41,660 nt of DNA from an uncultured Rhodospirillaceae bacterium (GTDB lineage Bacteria; Pseudomonadota; Alphaproteobacteria; Rhodospirillales; Magnetospirillaceae). Location of the stretch: NCBI GenBank assembly GCA_937887565.1, contig CALABS010000001.1, positions 1 through 41,660 on the forward strand. Direction: 5' to 3'. The notes under the pieces are model-generated. The model was not told the DNA's origin. It saw only the letters and a list, made by a program, of their open reading frames with translations, and did no database searches. Position numbers and translations under genes: made by a program. Within the stretch, counting starts at the first letter, position 1. The number at the start of each line of letters is the position of its first letter. Below are positions 7,292 through 14,695 of this stretch, in pieces.

Positions 7292-9976
7292 GTGACCACC
7301 GACGAGACCCGCCCCTCTCCCGAAGCCCTTCTCGCCGAAGCCGCACGAGAGGGGCGCGGGCGTTTGAAGATCTTCCTCGGCGCCGCCCCCGGCGTCGGGA
7401 AGACCTATGCCATGCTGGAGACCGCCCACGAGCGCAGGCGCGAGGGGCTGGACGTCGTCGTGGGCGTGGTCGAGACCCATGGCCGCAAGGAGACGGAGGC
7501 GCTGCTGGCCGGGCTGGAGGTGACGCCCCGCCGCGAGGTCCATTACCGCGACCGCGCCTTCCACGAGATGGACCTAGACGCGCTGCTGGCGCGCCGCCCC
7601 CGGCTTTCCCTGGTGGACGAATTCGCCCACACCAACGTCCCCGGCTCGCGGCACGTCAAGCGGTGGCAGGACGTGGAGGAATTGCTGGCGGCGGGCATCG
7701 ACGTCTACACCACGCTGAATATCCAGCACATCGAGGGTCTGAACGATGTCGTCGAGCAGATTTCCGGCGTCAAGGTCCGCGAGACGGTGCCGGACGGCGT
7801 GTTCTCCACCGCCGACGAGATCGAACTCATCGACCTGCCGCCCGAGGACCTGATCAAGCGCCTGCACGAGGGTAAGGTCTACGTCCCCGAGCAGGCCCGC
7901 CGCGCCATCCACCACTTCTTCTCGCCCGGCAACCTGACCGCGCTCCGCGAGATGGCCTTGCGCCATGCCGCCGAGCGGGTTGACCGCCAGATGGTCGATT
8001 ACATGCGGGCGCATGCCATCGCCGGGCCGTGGCCGACCCGCGAGCGCGTGTTGGTGTGCATCGACGAGAAGGTGGATGCCCAGCGTCTGGTCCGCGTCGC
8101 CAAGCGGTCGGCCGAGCGGAAGGGGGCCGCCTGGGTGGCGGTAACGGTCGAAACCTCGCGGGCCTACACCCTCACCGAGGCCGAGAAGGACCGCATCGAC
8201 GAGGCCATGCGTCTGGCGGCGCAGTTGGGCGGTGAGACGGCGACGCTCCAGGGCGACGACGTCGTGGCGACCGTCCTTGCCTACGCCCGCGAACGCAACG
8301 CCACCCAGATCGTCGTCGGCCGCACCCGGCCGGGGCGGTGGAGCCTGGGCAAGTCGGTGACCGACCGGCTGATCGCCCGATCCGGCGATCTCAACGTGCT
8401 GGTGGTCGGCGGCGGCGAGGAGGGCAAGGAAGCCAAGGCGCCCAGGCCGCCGAAACCCCAGGGAGTCCGGGATTGGCTCAACTATCTGTTCGCCCTGGTG
8501 GCCACCGTCGCCGCAACCGGACTAGGGCTTGCCATCGACGCAATCGGGCTGCCGGTCGCCAACATCTCGGTCACCTACCTGCTGGCGGTGCTGGTGGTGG
8601 CGATGAAAGCGGGGCTGCGGTCGGCCATCCTGGCCTCGGTGATGAGCTTCCTGGCCTTCAACTTCCTCTTCACCGAGCCGCGCTACACCCTCGCCATCAG
8701 GGATCTCCACAACATCCTGACCGTGGTGTTCTTCCTGATCGCGGCGGTGATCGTCTCTAACCTGGCCGCGCGTCTGCGCTCGCAGATGCAGGCGACCCGG
8801 GAAAGCGCGCGGCGGACCGCCAATCTCTACGATTTCGGCCGCAAGATCACCGCCGCCGCCACCTTGGACGACGTGCTGTGGGCGGTGGTGCACCACGTCG
8901 CCGCCACCATCCACGGCAAGTCGCTGGTGCTGATGCCGACGGATAGCGGCCTAGGCATCGCCGCCGGTTACCCGCCCGAGGACCAGTTGGATGACAAGTC
9001 CGCCGCCGCCGCCGATTGGGCCTGGGCGCACGGCAGGATCGCCGGGCGCGGCTCGCCGACCCTGCCGGTGGCGCTGTGGATGTTCATCCCCTTGAAGACC
9101 GCACGCGGCCCGGTCGGCGTCCTCGGCGTCCAGATGATGGAGGACGCCGACATGCCCTCGCCCGATCAGACGCGGCTGCTGGAGACGCTGGCTGATCAGG
9201 CGGCGGTGGCCATCGAGCGCACCACCCTGGTGGCCGACATCGAAACTGCCCGCGTCGCCACCGAACGCGAGCGCCTGCGCTCGGCGCTGCTGTCGTCGCT
9301 GTCCCACGACCTGCGCACCCCGCTGGTGTCGATCATGGGGGCGGCCTCCAGCCTGATCACCTACGACGAGGCGCTCGACAGCGGCAGCCGCCGCGACCTC
9401 GCCCAGACCGTTCAGGACGAGGCCGAACGGCTCAACCGCTTCGTCCAGAACCTGCTCGACATGACCAGGCTGGGCGCCGGGGCCATGAAACCCCGCGTCG
9501 ATTGGGCCGACCTCCGGGACGTGGTGGGGGCGGCGGTGCAACGGGCTGCCCGCTTGGCCCGGGCGCATACCATCCGTATCGACATCGCCGCCGACATGCC
9601 GCTGCTGTGCATCGATGCCGTGCTGATGGAGCAGGTGTTCTTCAACCTGATCGACAACGCCTGCAAATACAGCCCGGCGGGCACGGCGGTGAAGGTCTGG
9701 GCCATCCGCACGCCCAGGCACATCGCCATCGAGGTGGCAGACCAGGGACCCGGCATCCCACCCGAGGACCGGGAACGGGTGTTCGACATGTTCTACCGGG
9801 TCAACCAGGCCGACGCCCAATCGGGCACCGGCCTGGGGCTGGCCATCTGCCGGGGCATCGTCGAAGCCCACGGCGGCACCATCCATGCCGAACCGGGGCT
9901 GCACGGCGCCGGAACCTGCATCATCATCCATCTGCCGCTGCCGCCCGAAGCCACCCTGCCCGAAGCCCCGCAATGA
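7292..9976 (+). CDS. kdpD: KdpD, potassium/turgor sensor histidine kinase
   Basis: The 894-aa membrane sensor that phosphorylates KdpE when K+ is limiting. Order: the KdpD N-terminal ATP-binding domain with Walker A GAAPGVGKT (residues 30-38) and LVDEFAHTN; a Usp-like domain (about 250-375); four closely spaced helices (DUF4118, about 395-490); a GAF region; then HisKA with SHDLRTPL (H672) and HATPase with NLIDNACKYSP, DQGPGIPPEDRERVF and GTGLGLAIC. GTG at 7292 gives the same length as E. coli KdpD (894 aa). The frame is open further upstream, but that part overlaps the TrkH remnant in another frame. Its stop overlaps the kdpE start (ATGA), so the pair is translationally coupled. Confidence 0.95.
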   Translation: MTTDETRPSPEALLAEAAREGRGRLKIFLGAAPGVGKTYAMLETAHERRREGLDVVVGVVETHGRKETEALLAGLEVTPRREVHYRDRAFHEMDLDALLARRPRLSLVDEFAHTNVPGSRHVKRWQDVEELLAAGIDVYTTLNIQHIEGLNDVVEQISGVKVRETVPDGVFSTADEIELIDLPPEDLIKRLHEGKVYVPEQARRAIHHFFSPGNLTALREMALRHAAERVDRQMVDYMRAHAIAGPWPTRERVLVCIDEKVDAQRLVRVAKRSAERKGAAWVAVTVETSRAYTLTEAEKDRIDEAMRLAAQLGGETATLQGDDVVATVLAYARERNATQIVVGRTRPGRWSLGKSVTDRLIARSGDLNVLVVGGGEEGKEAKAPRPPKPQGVRDWLNYLFALVATVAATGLGLAIDAIGLPVANISVTYLLAVLVVAMKAGLRSAILASVMSFLAFNFLFTEPRYTLAIRDLHNILTVVFFLIAAVIVSNLAARLRSQMQATRESARRTANLYDFGRKITAAATLDDVLWAVVHHVAATIHGKSLVLMPTDSGLGIAAGYPPEDQLDDKSAAAADWAWAHGRIAGRGSPTLPVALWMFIPLKTARGPVGVLGVQMMEDADMPSPDQTRLLETLADQAAVAIERTTLVADIETARVATERERLRSALLSSLSHDLRTPLVSIMGAASSLITYDEALDSGSRRDLAQTVQDEAERLNRFVQNLLDMTRLGAGAMKPRVDWADLRDVVGAAVQRAARLARAHTIRIDIAADMPLLCIDAVLMEQVFFNLIDNACKYSPAGTAVKVWAIRTPRHIAIEVADQGPGIPPEDRERVFDMFYRVNQADAQSGTGLGLAICRGIVEAHGGTIHAEPGLHGAGTCIIIHLPLPPEATLPEAPQ

Positions 9977-10656
9977 CCGCCCGTATCCTGGTCGTCGACG
10001 ACGAAGCCCAGATCCGAAAGTTCCTGCGCATCTCGCTTGGCGCCAACGGCTACGAGGTGCTGGAGGCGGAGACCGGCGCCGCCGGGATCGAGGCGGCACG
10101 CGCGCATGCCCCCGACCTGCTGGTGCTCGACCTCGGCCTGCCCGACATGGACGGCCAGGAAGTGGTCAGCGCCGTACGCGGGTTCTCGGCCATGCCGATC
10201 ATCATCCTTTCGGTGCGTGCCGACGAGTTCGACAAGGTGGAGGCGCTGGACCGGGGCGCCAACGACTATGTGGTCAAGCCGTTCGGCATCGCAGAATTGA
10301 TGGCGCGGGTGCGGGCGGTGCTGCGGTCGCGGGCACCCCAGGAGGCCGAGGAAGTGCTGGTCGCCGGGCCGGTGACCATCGACCTCGGACGGCGCATCGT
10401 CACCAAGGGCGGTGACGAAATCCACCTGTCGAAGAAGGAGTGGGAGTTACTGGCCTTCATGGCCCGCCGTCCCGACCATGTGCTGACCCACCGGCAAATC
10501 CTCAAGGAGGTGTGGGGACCGGCGCATACCGACGACACCGCATACCTGCGGGTCTACATCAACCAACTGCGGCAGAAGCTGGAAGCCAGCCCCAGCCAGC
10601 CGCACCTGATCGTCACCGACCCCGGAGTGGGATATCGGCTGAAGCGGGGTGAGTGA
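9973..10656 (+). CDS. kdpE: KdpE, response regulator of the kdp operon
   Basis: A 227-aa OmpR-family regulator. The N-terminal receiver has the acidic pair D9-D10, phospho-acceptor D53 (LVLDLGLPD) and a lysine in YVVKPF. The C-terminal winged helix (about residues 130-225) shows LSKKEWELLAFMARRPDHVLT and the terminal GVGYRLK typical of the family. The ATG overlaps the kdpD stop by four bases. It should activate the kdpF promoter upstream of 2217 when phosphorylated by KdpD. No separate promoter is seen, so kdpD and kdpE probably share the operon transcript. Confidence 0.96.
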   Translation: MTARILVVDDEAQIRKFLRISLGANGYEVLEAETGAAGIEAARAHAPDLLVLDLGLPDMDGQEVVSAVRGFSAMPIIILSVRADEFDKVEALDRGANDYVVKPFGIAELMARVRAVLRSRAPQEAEEVLVAGPVTIDLGRRIVTKGGDEIHLSKKEWELLAFMARRPDHVLTHRQILKEVWGPAHTDDTAYLRVYINQLRQKLEASPSQPHLIVTDPGVGYRLKRGE

Positions 10657-10810
10657 CCAGTGACCAGGCGGACGCTCCACCAAGCTGGCGGCACTGAATA
10701 CGGCTGCGATGCTGGAGGCGTGGGATGCTGGGAAGGCCGGATAAGGACAGCAATTGGTGTTTCAGCGCCATCGCCCCGGCCCCAGCGCCACTTTATGATT
10801 CTCCTCACAG

Positions 10811-10833
10811 GGCGGAAAGCGCGTCCTTCCGCC
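10811..10833 (+). terminator. Weak hairpin after the kdp operon
   Basis: A 7-bp perfect inverted repeat (GGCGGAA ... TTCCGCC) with a nine-base loop lies 155 bases after kdpE and before the rplM promoter. There is no T-run, so it is at best a weak or Rho-assisted terminator. The rest of 10657-10898 shows no gene I can support. Confidence 0.25.
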
Positions 10834-10898
10834 GCTCTCGCCGGCGGTATCTGGGTACCGCGACATTAACGCATTGATTTAGTTCGATATTTTTCCTG

Positions 10899-10926
10899 TT
10901 GACTTCACCTGCCTCCGTGGCATACT
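10899..10926 (+). promoter_or_regulatory. Sigma-70-type promoter for rplM-rpsI
   Basis: TTGACT at 10899-10904 and CATACT at 10921-10926, separated by 16 bases, lie in the AT-richest stretch of this intergenic region and point at rplM. Transcription would begin near 10933, giving a leader of about 53 bases. Confidence 0.6.
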
Positions 10927-10985
10927 CCGCGGCTCTCTGGTGGGGCGTTTCGCCGCCGCCGATCATTGGTTTTGCCGTGGGTGCC

Positions 10986-11444
10986 ATGAAGACCTTCAAC
11001 GTCAAACCGTCCGAAGTGCAGAAGAAGTGGGTCGTGATCGACGCGGACGGCGTCGTGCTCGGCCGCCTGGCCAGCATCATCTCGATGCGCCTGCGCGGGA
11101 AGCACCTTCCCACCTACACCCCCCATGTGGACATGGGCGAGAACGTCATCGTCATCAACGCCGAGAAGGTCAAGCTGACCGGCAACAAGATGGCCGACAA
11201 GACCTTCTACTGGCACACCGGCCATCCGGGCGGCATCAAAGGCCGCACCATGGGCCAGCTGCTGGGCGGGCGCTATCCCGAGCGCGTCATCGAGAAGGCC
11301 GTCGAGCGCATGATCACCCGTGGCCCGCTGGGCCGCGCCCAGATGAAGAACCTGCGCGTCTACGCCGGTCCGAACCACCCGCACGAGGCCCAGGCGCCCG
11401 AGGTGGTCGACGTCGCCGCGATGAACCCGAAGAACAAGAGGTAA
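10986..11444 (+). CDS. rplM: Ribosomal protein uL13
   Basis: The 152-aa 50S subunit protein L13. Family segments are easy to see: KKWVVIDADGVVLGRLASI near residue 15, the KTFYWHTGHPGG loop near residue 70, AVERMITRGPLGR near 105 and KNLRVYAG-x-x-HPH near 125. The frame extends upstream through the promoter to 10899, but the ATG at 10986 gives the usual alphaproteobacterial length and sequence start (MKTFNVKPSE). rpsI begins three bases after the stop, the classic rplM-rpsI pair. Confidence 0.97.
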   Translation: MKTFNVKPSEVQKKWVVIDADGVVLGRLASIISMRLRGKHLPTYTPHVDMGENVIVINAEKVKLTGNKMADKTFYWHTGHPGGIKGRTMGQLLGGRYPERVIEKAVERMITRGPLGRAQMKNLRVYAGPNHPHEAQAPEVVDVAAMNPKNKR

Positions 11445-11447
11445 GTC

Positions 11448-11915
11448 ATGGCCGATCTCAGCAGCCTGGCCGAAATCAAGGCCGCCGCGCCGGCCCAGCA
11501 GCCCGTGCACGAGCGCAAGGTCGACGCCCAGGGCCGCGCCTATGCCACCGGCAAGCGCAAGAACGCCATCGCCCGCGTCTGGGTCAAGCCCGGCAACGGC
11601 AAGATCACCGTCAACGGCCGCGACGTCGTCACCTATTTCGCCCGTCCGGTCCTGCGCATGCTCATCAACCAGCCCTTCCAGGCCACCCGCGCCGAGGGCC
11701 AGTTCGACGTGTTCTGCACCGTGACCGGCGGCGGCCTGTCCGGCCAGGCCGGCGCTCTGCGCCACGGCATCAGCCGCGCGCTGACCTTCTTCGACCCGGC
11801 CATGCGCCCGGCGCTGAAGGCCGGCGGCTTCCTGACCCGCGACCCCCGCGTCGTCGAGCGCAAGAAGTACGGCAAGCACAAGGCCCGTCGTTCGACCCAG
11901 TTCTCGAAGCGCTAA
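11448..11915 (+). CDS. rpsI: Ribosomal protein uS9
   Basis: The 155-aa 30S subunit protein S9, whose C-terminal tail reaches the P-site tRNA. The core starts with RAYATGKRKNAIARVWVKPG near residue 28, continues with GGGLSGQAGALRHGISRAL, and ends in the invariant KARRSTQFSKR. It has an N-terminal extension of about 25 residues (MADLSSLAEIKAAAPAQ...), as is common in alphaproteobacteria. GGTAAGTC precedes the ATG. A strong terminator follows 25 bases after the stop. Confidence 0.97.
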   Translation: MADLSSLAEIKAAAPAQQPVHERKVDAQGRAYATGKRKNAIARVWVKPGNGKITVNGRDVVTYFARPVLRMLINQPFQATRAEGQFDVFCTVTGGGLSGQAGALRHGISRALTFFDPAMRPALKAGGFLTRDPRVVERKKYGKHKARRSTQFSKR

Positions 11916-11940
11916 GCTTCGCCTGGTTCTCGGGTTTGGA

Positions 11941-11967
11941 GGGCCGCCGGATCACCGGCGGCCCTTT
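11941..11967 (+). terminator. Intrinsic terminator after rplM-rpsI
   Basis: A perfect 10-bp stem GGGCCGCCGG / CCGGCGGCCC with an ATCA loop is followed by TTT. It lies 26 bases after the rpsI stop and separates the ribosomal operon from the gene at 11999. Confidence 0.8.
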
Positions 11968-11998
11968 CCGTGTTCAGCAACCGAGGAGATGAATTCCC

Positions 11999-12406
11999 AT
12001 GGCCACCCTCTACGTCGCCACCAGCAAGGACTTCCAGGAGTGGGCCTCGGATGTCGGCCTGGGCAAGAACGTCTATCGCGTCGGCCTGGTCGAGGACGGA
12101 ACCCCCGACGACGCCCTGGCCGAGGGACTGGCCGGCTGCGCCGACTGGAAGGTGGTCGCCACCGCCGATGCCGGCGAGACGACCGAGGCCGAGATGCTGG
12201 AGCGCCTGGGCCGCAAGGAAAAGCTGATCGACCCCAACTACTACCCGCGCCTGCGCGGCGCCACCGGCATCGTCAAGGCCAACGTCACCGCCATCGAGAA
12301 CTCCATGCTGGTGGCCATGGCGCTGGACGGCAAGGAGCCGCCCAAGACCTTCAAGGTCAAACCGGCCGACGTGGCCCGGCACCTGCTGGCGCAAGTCAGC
12401 AGGTAG
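11999..12406 (+). CDS. Conserved hypothetical protein, 135 aa
   Basis: I do not recognise a family. The 135-aa soluble protein is alpha/beta in character, with no membrane segment. It has a single cysteine (C47, GLAGCADWKV) and conspicuously regular sequence such as LIDPNYYPRLRGATGIVKAN near residues 75-95, which looks like a constrained structural or binding region. The ATG follows GAGGAGATGAATTCCC, an excellent ribosome binding site. It sits alone between the rpsI terminator and the convergent kinase gene, whose stop is adjacent (12407). Codon use matches its neighbours. Function unknown. Confidence 0.75.
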   Translation: MATLYVATSKDFQEWASDVGLGKNVYRVGLVEDGTPDDALAEGLAGCADWKVVATADAGETTEAEMLERLGRKEKLIDPNYYPRLRGATGIVKANVTAIENSMLVAMALDGKEPPKTFKVKPADVARHLLAQVSR

Positions 12407-13249
12407 TCACCCCGCGAACCGCCGCACCACCCGCTCCACCCCACCCACATAAGAGCCGCCGAACAGGCGCACGTGGACCAGCAGCGGGTAGAGGTTGTAG
12501 AGGTCGCGCCGCGCCTCCCAGAAACCGGGCCTGATCGGCCGCAGGTCCTGATAGCGGCGGAAGAAGGTGTCGCCGAAGGTGCCGAACAGGGTGCCGAAGG
12601 CCAGCTCGATCTCGGGGTCGGCGTAATAGACCGCCGGGTCGATGAAGGCGGCCACCCGCCCCTTGCGCGCCAGCACGTTGCCGCCCCAGCAGTCGCCGTG
12701 GATCAGGCCGGGCGCCTCGGGCTCGTCGATCCAGCGGTCCAGCCGCCCGGCCAGGGATTCGACCCCGGCCAGCACCGCCTTGGGCAGGCGGCCAGCGCGG
12801 TGGGCCTCGTGGGCCATGACCAGCAGGCGGTGGTCGCGGAAGAAATCCAGCCACCGCGCGGTGGGCGGATTGGGCTGCAGCAGGCCGCCGATCACGGTGT
12901 CGCGTTCCAGGCCGAAGGCGTGCCAGCGCCGCCCGTGAAGGTCGGCCAGCAGGTCCGCCGCCTGGGCCTCGCCCTCGGCCGACAGGCTTCCCGAGGCCTC
13001 CACATGCTCCATCAGCAGCAGATCGTCGTCGGCATGGACCACCGCCGGCACCGGCAGCGCCGAAACGCGGGCCAGATAGCCGAGCATCCAGCCCTCGGGC
13101 TCCAGCCCCGGCCCCAGCTTGGCGACGAGGTGGCCGCCGTCGGCCAGGGTCGCCAGCCGCACCTCGCCGACGCAGCCGCCCGACAGGGCCCTGGTCCCCA
13201 CCACCCGGCGGCCGGTGACGGCCTCGATCCGGGCGGCGGGGCCGCTCAC
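12407..13249 (-). CDS. Fructosamine/ketosamine-3-kinase family protein
   Basis: A 280-aa kinase of the FN3K family, related to aminoglycoside phosphotransferases. It shows VAKLGPG in the ATP-binding lobe, the catalytic loop LIHGDCWGGNVL, the metal-binding FIDPAVYYADPEIELAF and the C-terminal YNLYPLLVHVRLFGGSY typical of FN3K. Bacterial members phosphorylate ribulosamines or erythrulosamines on glycated proteins, destabilising the adduct. The GTG start at 13249 overlaps the stop of the phosphatase gene (GTGA), so the two are translationally coupled. A role in protein deglycation is inferred from the family and from this pairing. Confidence 0.88.
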   Translation of the reverse strand: MSGPAARIEAVTGRRVVGTRALSGGCVGEVRLATLADGGHLVAKLGPGLEPEGWMLGYLARVSALPVPAVVHADDDLLLMEHVEASGSLSAEGEAQAADLLADLHGRRWHAFGLERDTVIGGLLQPNPPTARWLDFFRDHRLLVMAHEAHRAGRLPKAVLAGVESLAGRLDRWIDEPEAPGLIHGDCWGGNVLARKGRVAAFIDPAVYYADPEIELAFGTLFGTFGDTFFRRYQDLRPIRPGFWEARRDLYNLYPLLVHVRLFGGSYVGGVERVVRRFAG

Positions 13250-13719
13250 AGCAGCGTTTCCCGGATGTGGGCCAGCAGGCCCATGGAGCCGGCCTCGATC
13301 ATGTCCAGCACCCGCTCGAAGCCGTCGCCGCCGCCGTAATAGGGGTCGGGGACGTCGCGAATTCCCCAGGCCGGGGCGAAATCCATGAACAGCGCCACCC
13401 GCGCCTCGCGGCCCTTGGGGCACATCTGGCGCAGGATCTGGTGATGGCCGCGGTCCATGGCCAGCAGCAGGTCGAAATCGTCGTAATCCGCCGCCGTCAC
13501 CTTGCGGGCGCGCAGGTCGCACAGCTCCACGCCGCGCTTGCGGGCGGCGGCGGCCGAGCGGCGGTCGGGCGGCTCGCCCACGTGGTAGGAATGGGTGCCG
13601 GCCGAATCGGTGGCGATGGCGTGGGAAAGCCCCTCGCGCTCGACCAGGGCGCGGAACACCCCCTCGGCGGTGGGGGAACGGCAGATGTTGCCGGTGCACA
13701 CGAACAGGACCTTGACCAC
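13246..13719 (-). CDS. Low-molecular-weight protein-tyrosine-phosphatase family protein
   Basis: A 157-aa LMW-PTP fold enzyme. The P-loop is VCTGNICRSP with nucleophile C8 and R14, and the general-acid loop is DVPDPYYGG near residue 125. Start GTG at 13719 follows GAGGTATGCCCC; a nearby ATG at 13726 is out of frame. The next gene is a fructosamine-kinase homologue with overlapping start. In other bacteria, LMW-PTP homologues next to such kinases have been linked to dephosphorylating ribulosamine-5-phosphate or erythrulosamine-4-phosphate on proteins. A classical tyrosine phosphatase (for example in exopolysaccharide control) remains possible, but no polysaccharide genes are nearby. Confidence 0.9.
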   Translation of the reverse strand: MVKVLFVCTGNICRSPTAEGVFRALVEREGLSHAIATDSAGTHSYHVGEPPDRRSAAAARKRGVELCDLRARKVTAADYDDFDLLLAMDRGHHQILRQMCPKGREARVALFMDFAPAWGIRDVPDPYYGGGDGFERVLDMIEAGSMGLLAHIRETLL

Positions 13720-13823
13720 GGGGCATACCTCGGACGCGGGGAACCCCCTCGGGCATAGCGGCTTCCGGCCCTGGCCGCAAGTGCCTAGACTGGCGGGCCG
13801 CGACCACCCCAAGGAGGCCACCC

Positions 13824-14543
13824 GTGATCCCGCCAACTGGTTCCATCGTCGTGCTGACCGGCGCCGGCATCTCCAAGGAATCCGGCCTCGACACCTTCCG
13901 CTGCGCCGGCGGCATCTGGTCGCAGGTGCGGCTGGAGGACGTCGCCACCCCCGAGGGCTTCGCCCGCGACCCGGCCCGGGTCCAGGCCTTCTACAACGCC
14001 CGCCGCGCCGGCCTCTCCGAGCCCGGCGTCGAGCCCAACCCCGCCCACCTGGCCCTGGCCCGGCTGGAGCGGGAATGGCCCGGCGGGGTGCTGGTGGTGA
14101 CCCAGAACATCGACGACCTCCACGAGCGGGCCGGCAGCCGCAACCTCATCCACATGCACGGGGAACTGCTGAAGGTGCGCTGCGTCCACTGCGCCGCACC
14201 GTTCGAGTGGCGGGGCGACCTGGACACCGCCACCCCCTGCCCCGACTGCGGCCGCGCCGGCGTCTTGCGCCCGCACGTGGTGTGGTTCGGCGAAATCCCC
14301 CTGAAGATGGAGCGCATCGACGCCGCCCTGGCCGCCTGCGACCTGTTCGTGTCCATCGGCACCTCGGGCACGGTCTATCCCGCCGCCGGCTTCGTGGCCG
14401 AAGTCCGCCGCCGGGGATACGCCCGCACGCTGGAAATCAACCTCGATCCCTCCGGCGGCGCCAGCCTGTTCCACGACAGCCGCCGGGGTCCGGCGTCGCG
14501 GCTGGTGCCGGACTTCGTCGACGAGCTGCTTTCCGGCGGTTGA
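13824..14543 (+). CDS. cobB: NAD-dependent protein deacylase (sirtuin, CobB type)
   Basis: A 239-aa Sir2 enzyme that removes acyl groups from lysine using NAD. Visible motifs are the NAD-binding GAGISKESGLDTFR (residues 12-25), TQNIDDLHERAG (about 93-104), the catalytic HMHG (about 111-114) and two CxxC zinc pairs, CVHC and CPDC. The YNAR sequence (FYNARRAGL) matches the Tyr-x-x-Arg signature of SIRT5/CobB-type enzymes that accept succinyl- and malonyl-lysine. GTG at 13824 follows AAGGAGG. It is divergent from the deglycation pair, which suggests but does not prove a shared theme of lysine-modification repair. Confidence 0.94.
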   Translation: MIPPTGSIVVLTGAGISKESGLDTFRCAGGIWSQVRLEDVATPEGFARDPARVQAFYNARRAGLSEPGVEPNPAHLALARLEREWPGGVLVVTQNIDDLHERAGSRNLIHMHGELLKVRCVHCAAPFEWRGDLDTATPCPDCGRAGVLRPHVVWFGEIPLKMERIDAALAACDLFVSIGTSGTVYPAAGFVAEVRRRGYARTLEINLDPSGGASLFHDSRRGPASRLVPDFVDELLSGG

Positions 14544-14695
14544 AGGAGTCCGGCCGGACTCCGCACTGGTCATCTCCATGTAACCTTTGGTATGTGAGCC
14601 TTACACTTGGCGACTTTCGCGCGCGGTGATAGCGTTTCTCCGCTGCTGTGCATTTCGCGTCGCGGCGACAACCTTATGTTTTAGGAGAGCGACGC

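Noticed and set aside
14545..14562. Palindrome GGAGTCCGGCCGGACTCC after the sirtuin gene
   Set aside because: It has no loop beyond the central bases and no T-run; could be chance in GC-rich DNA, so not called a terminator.
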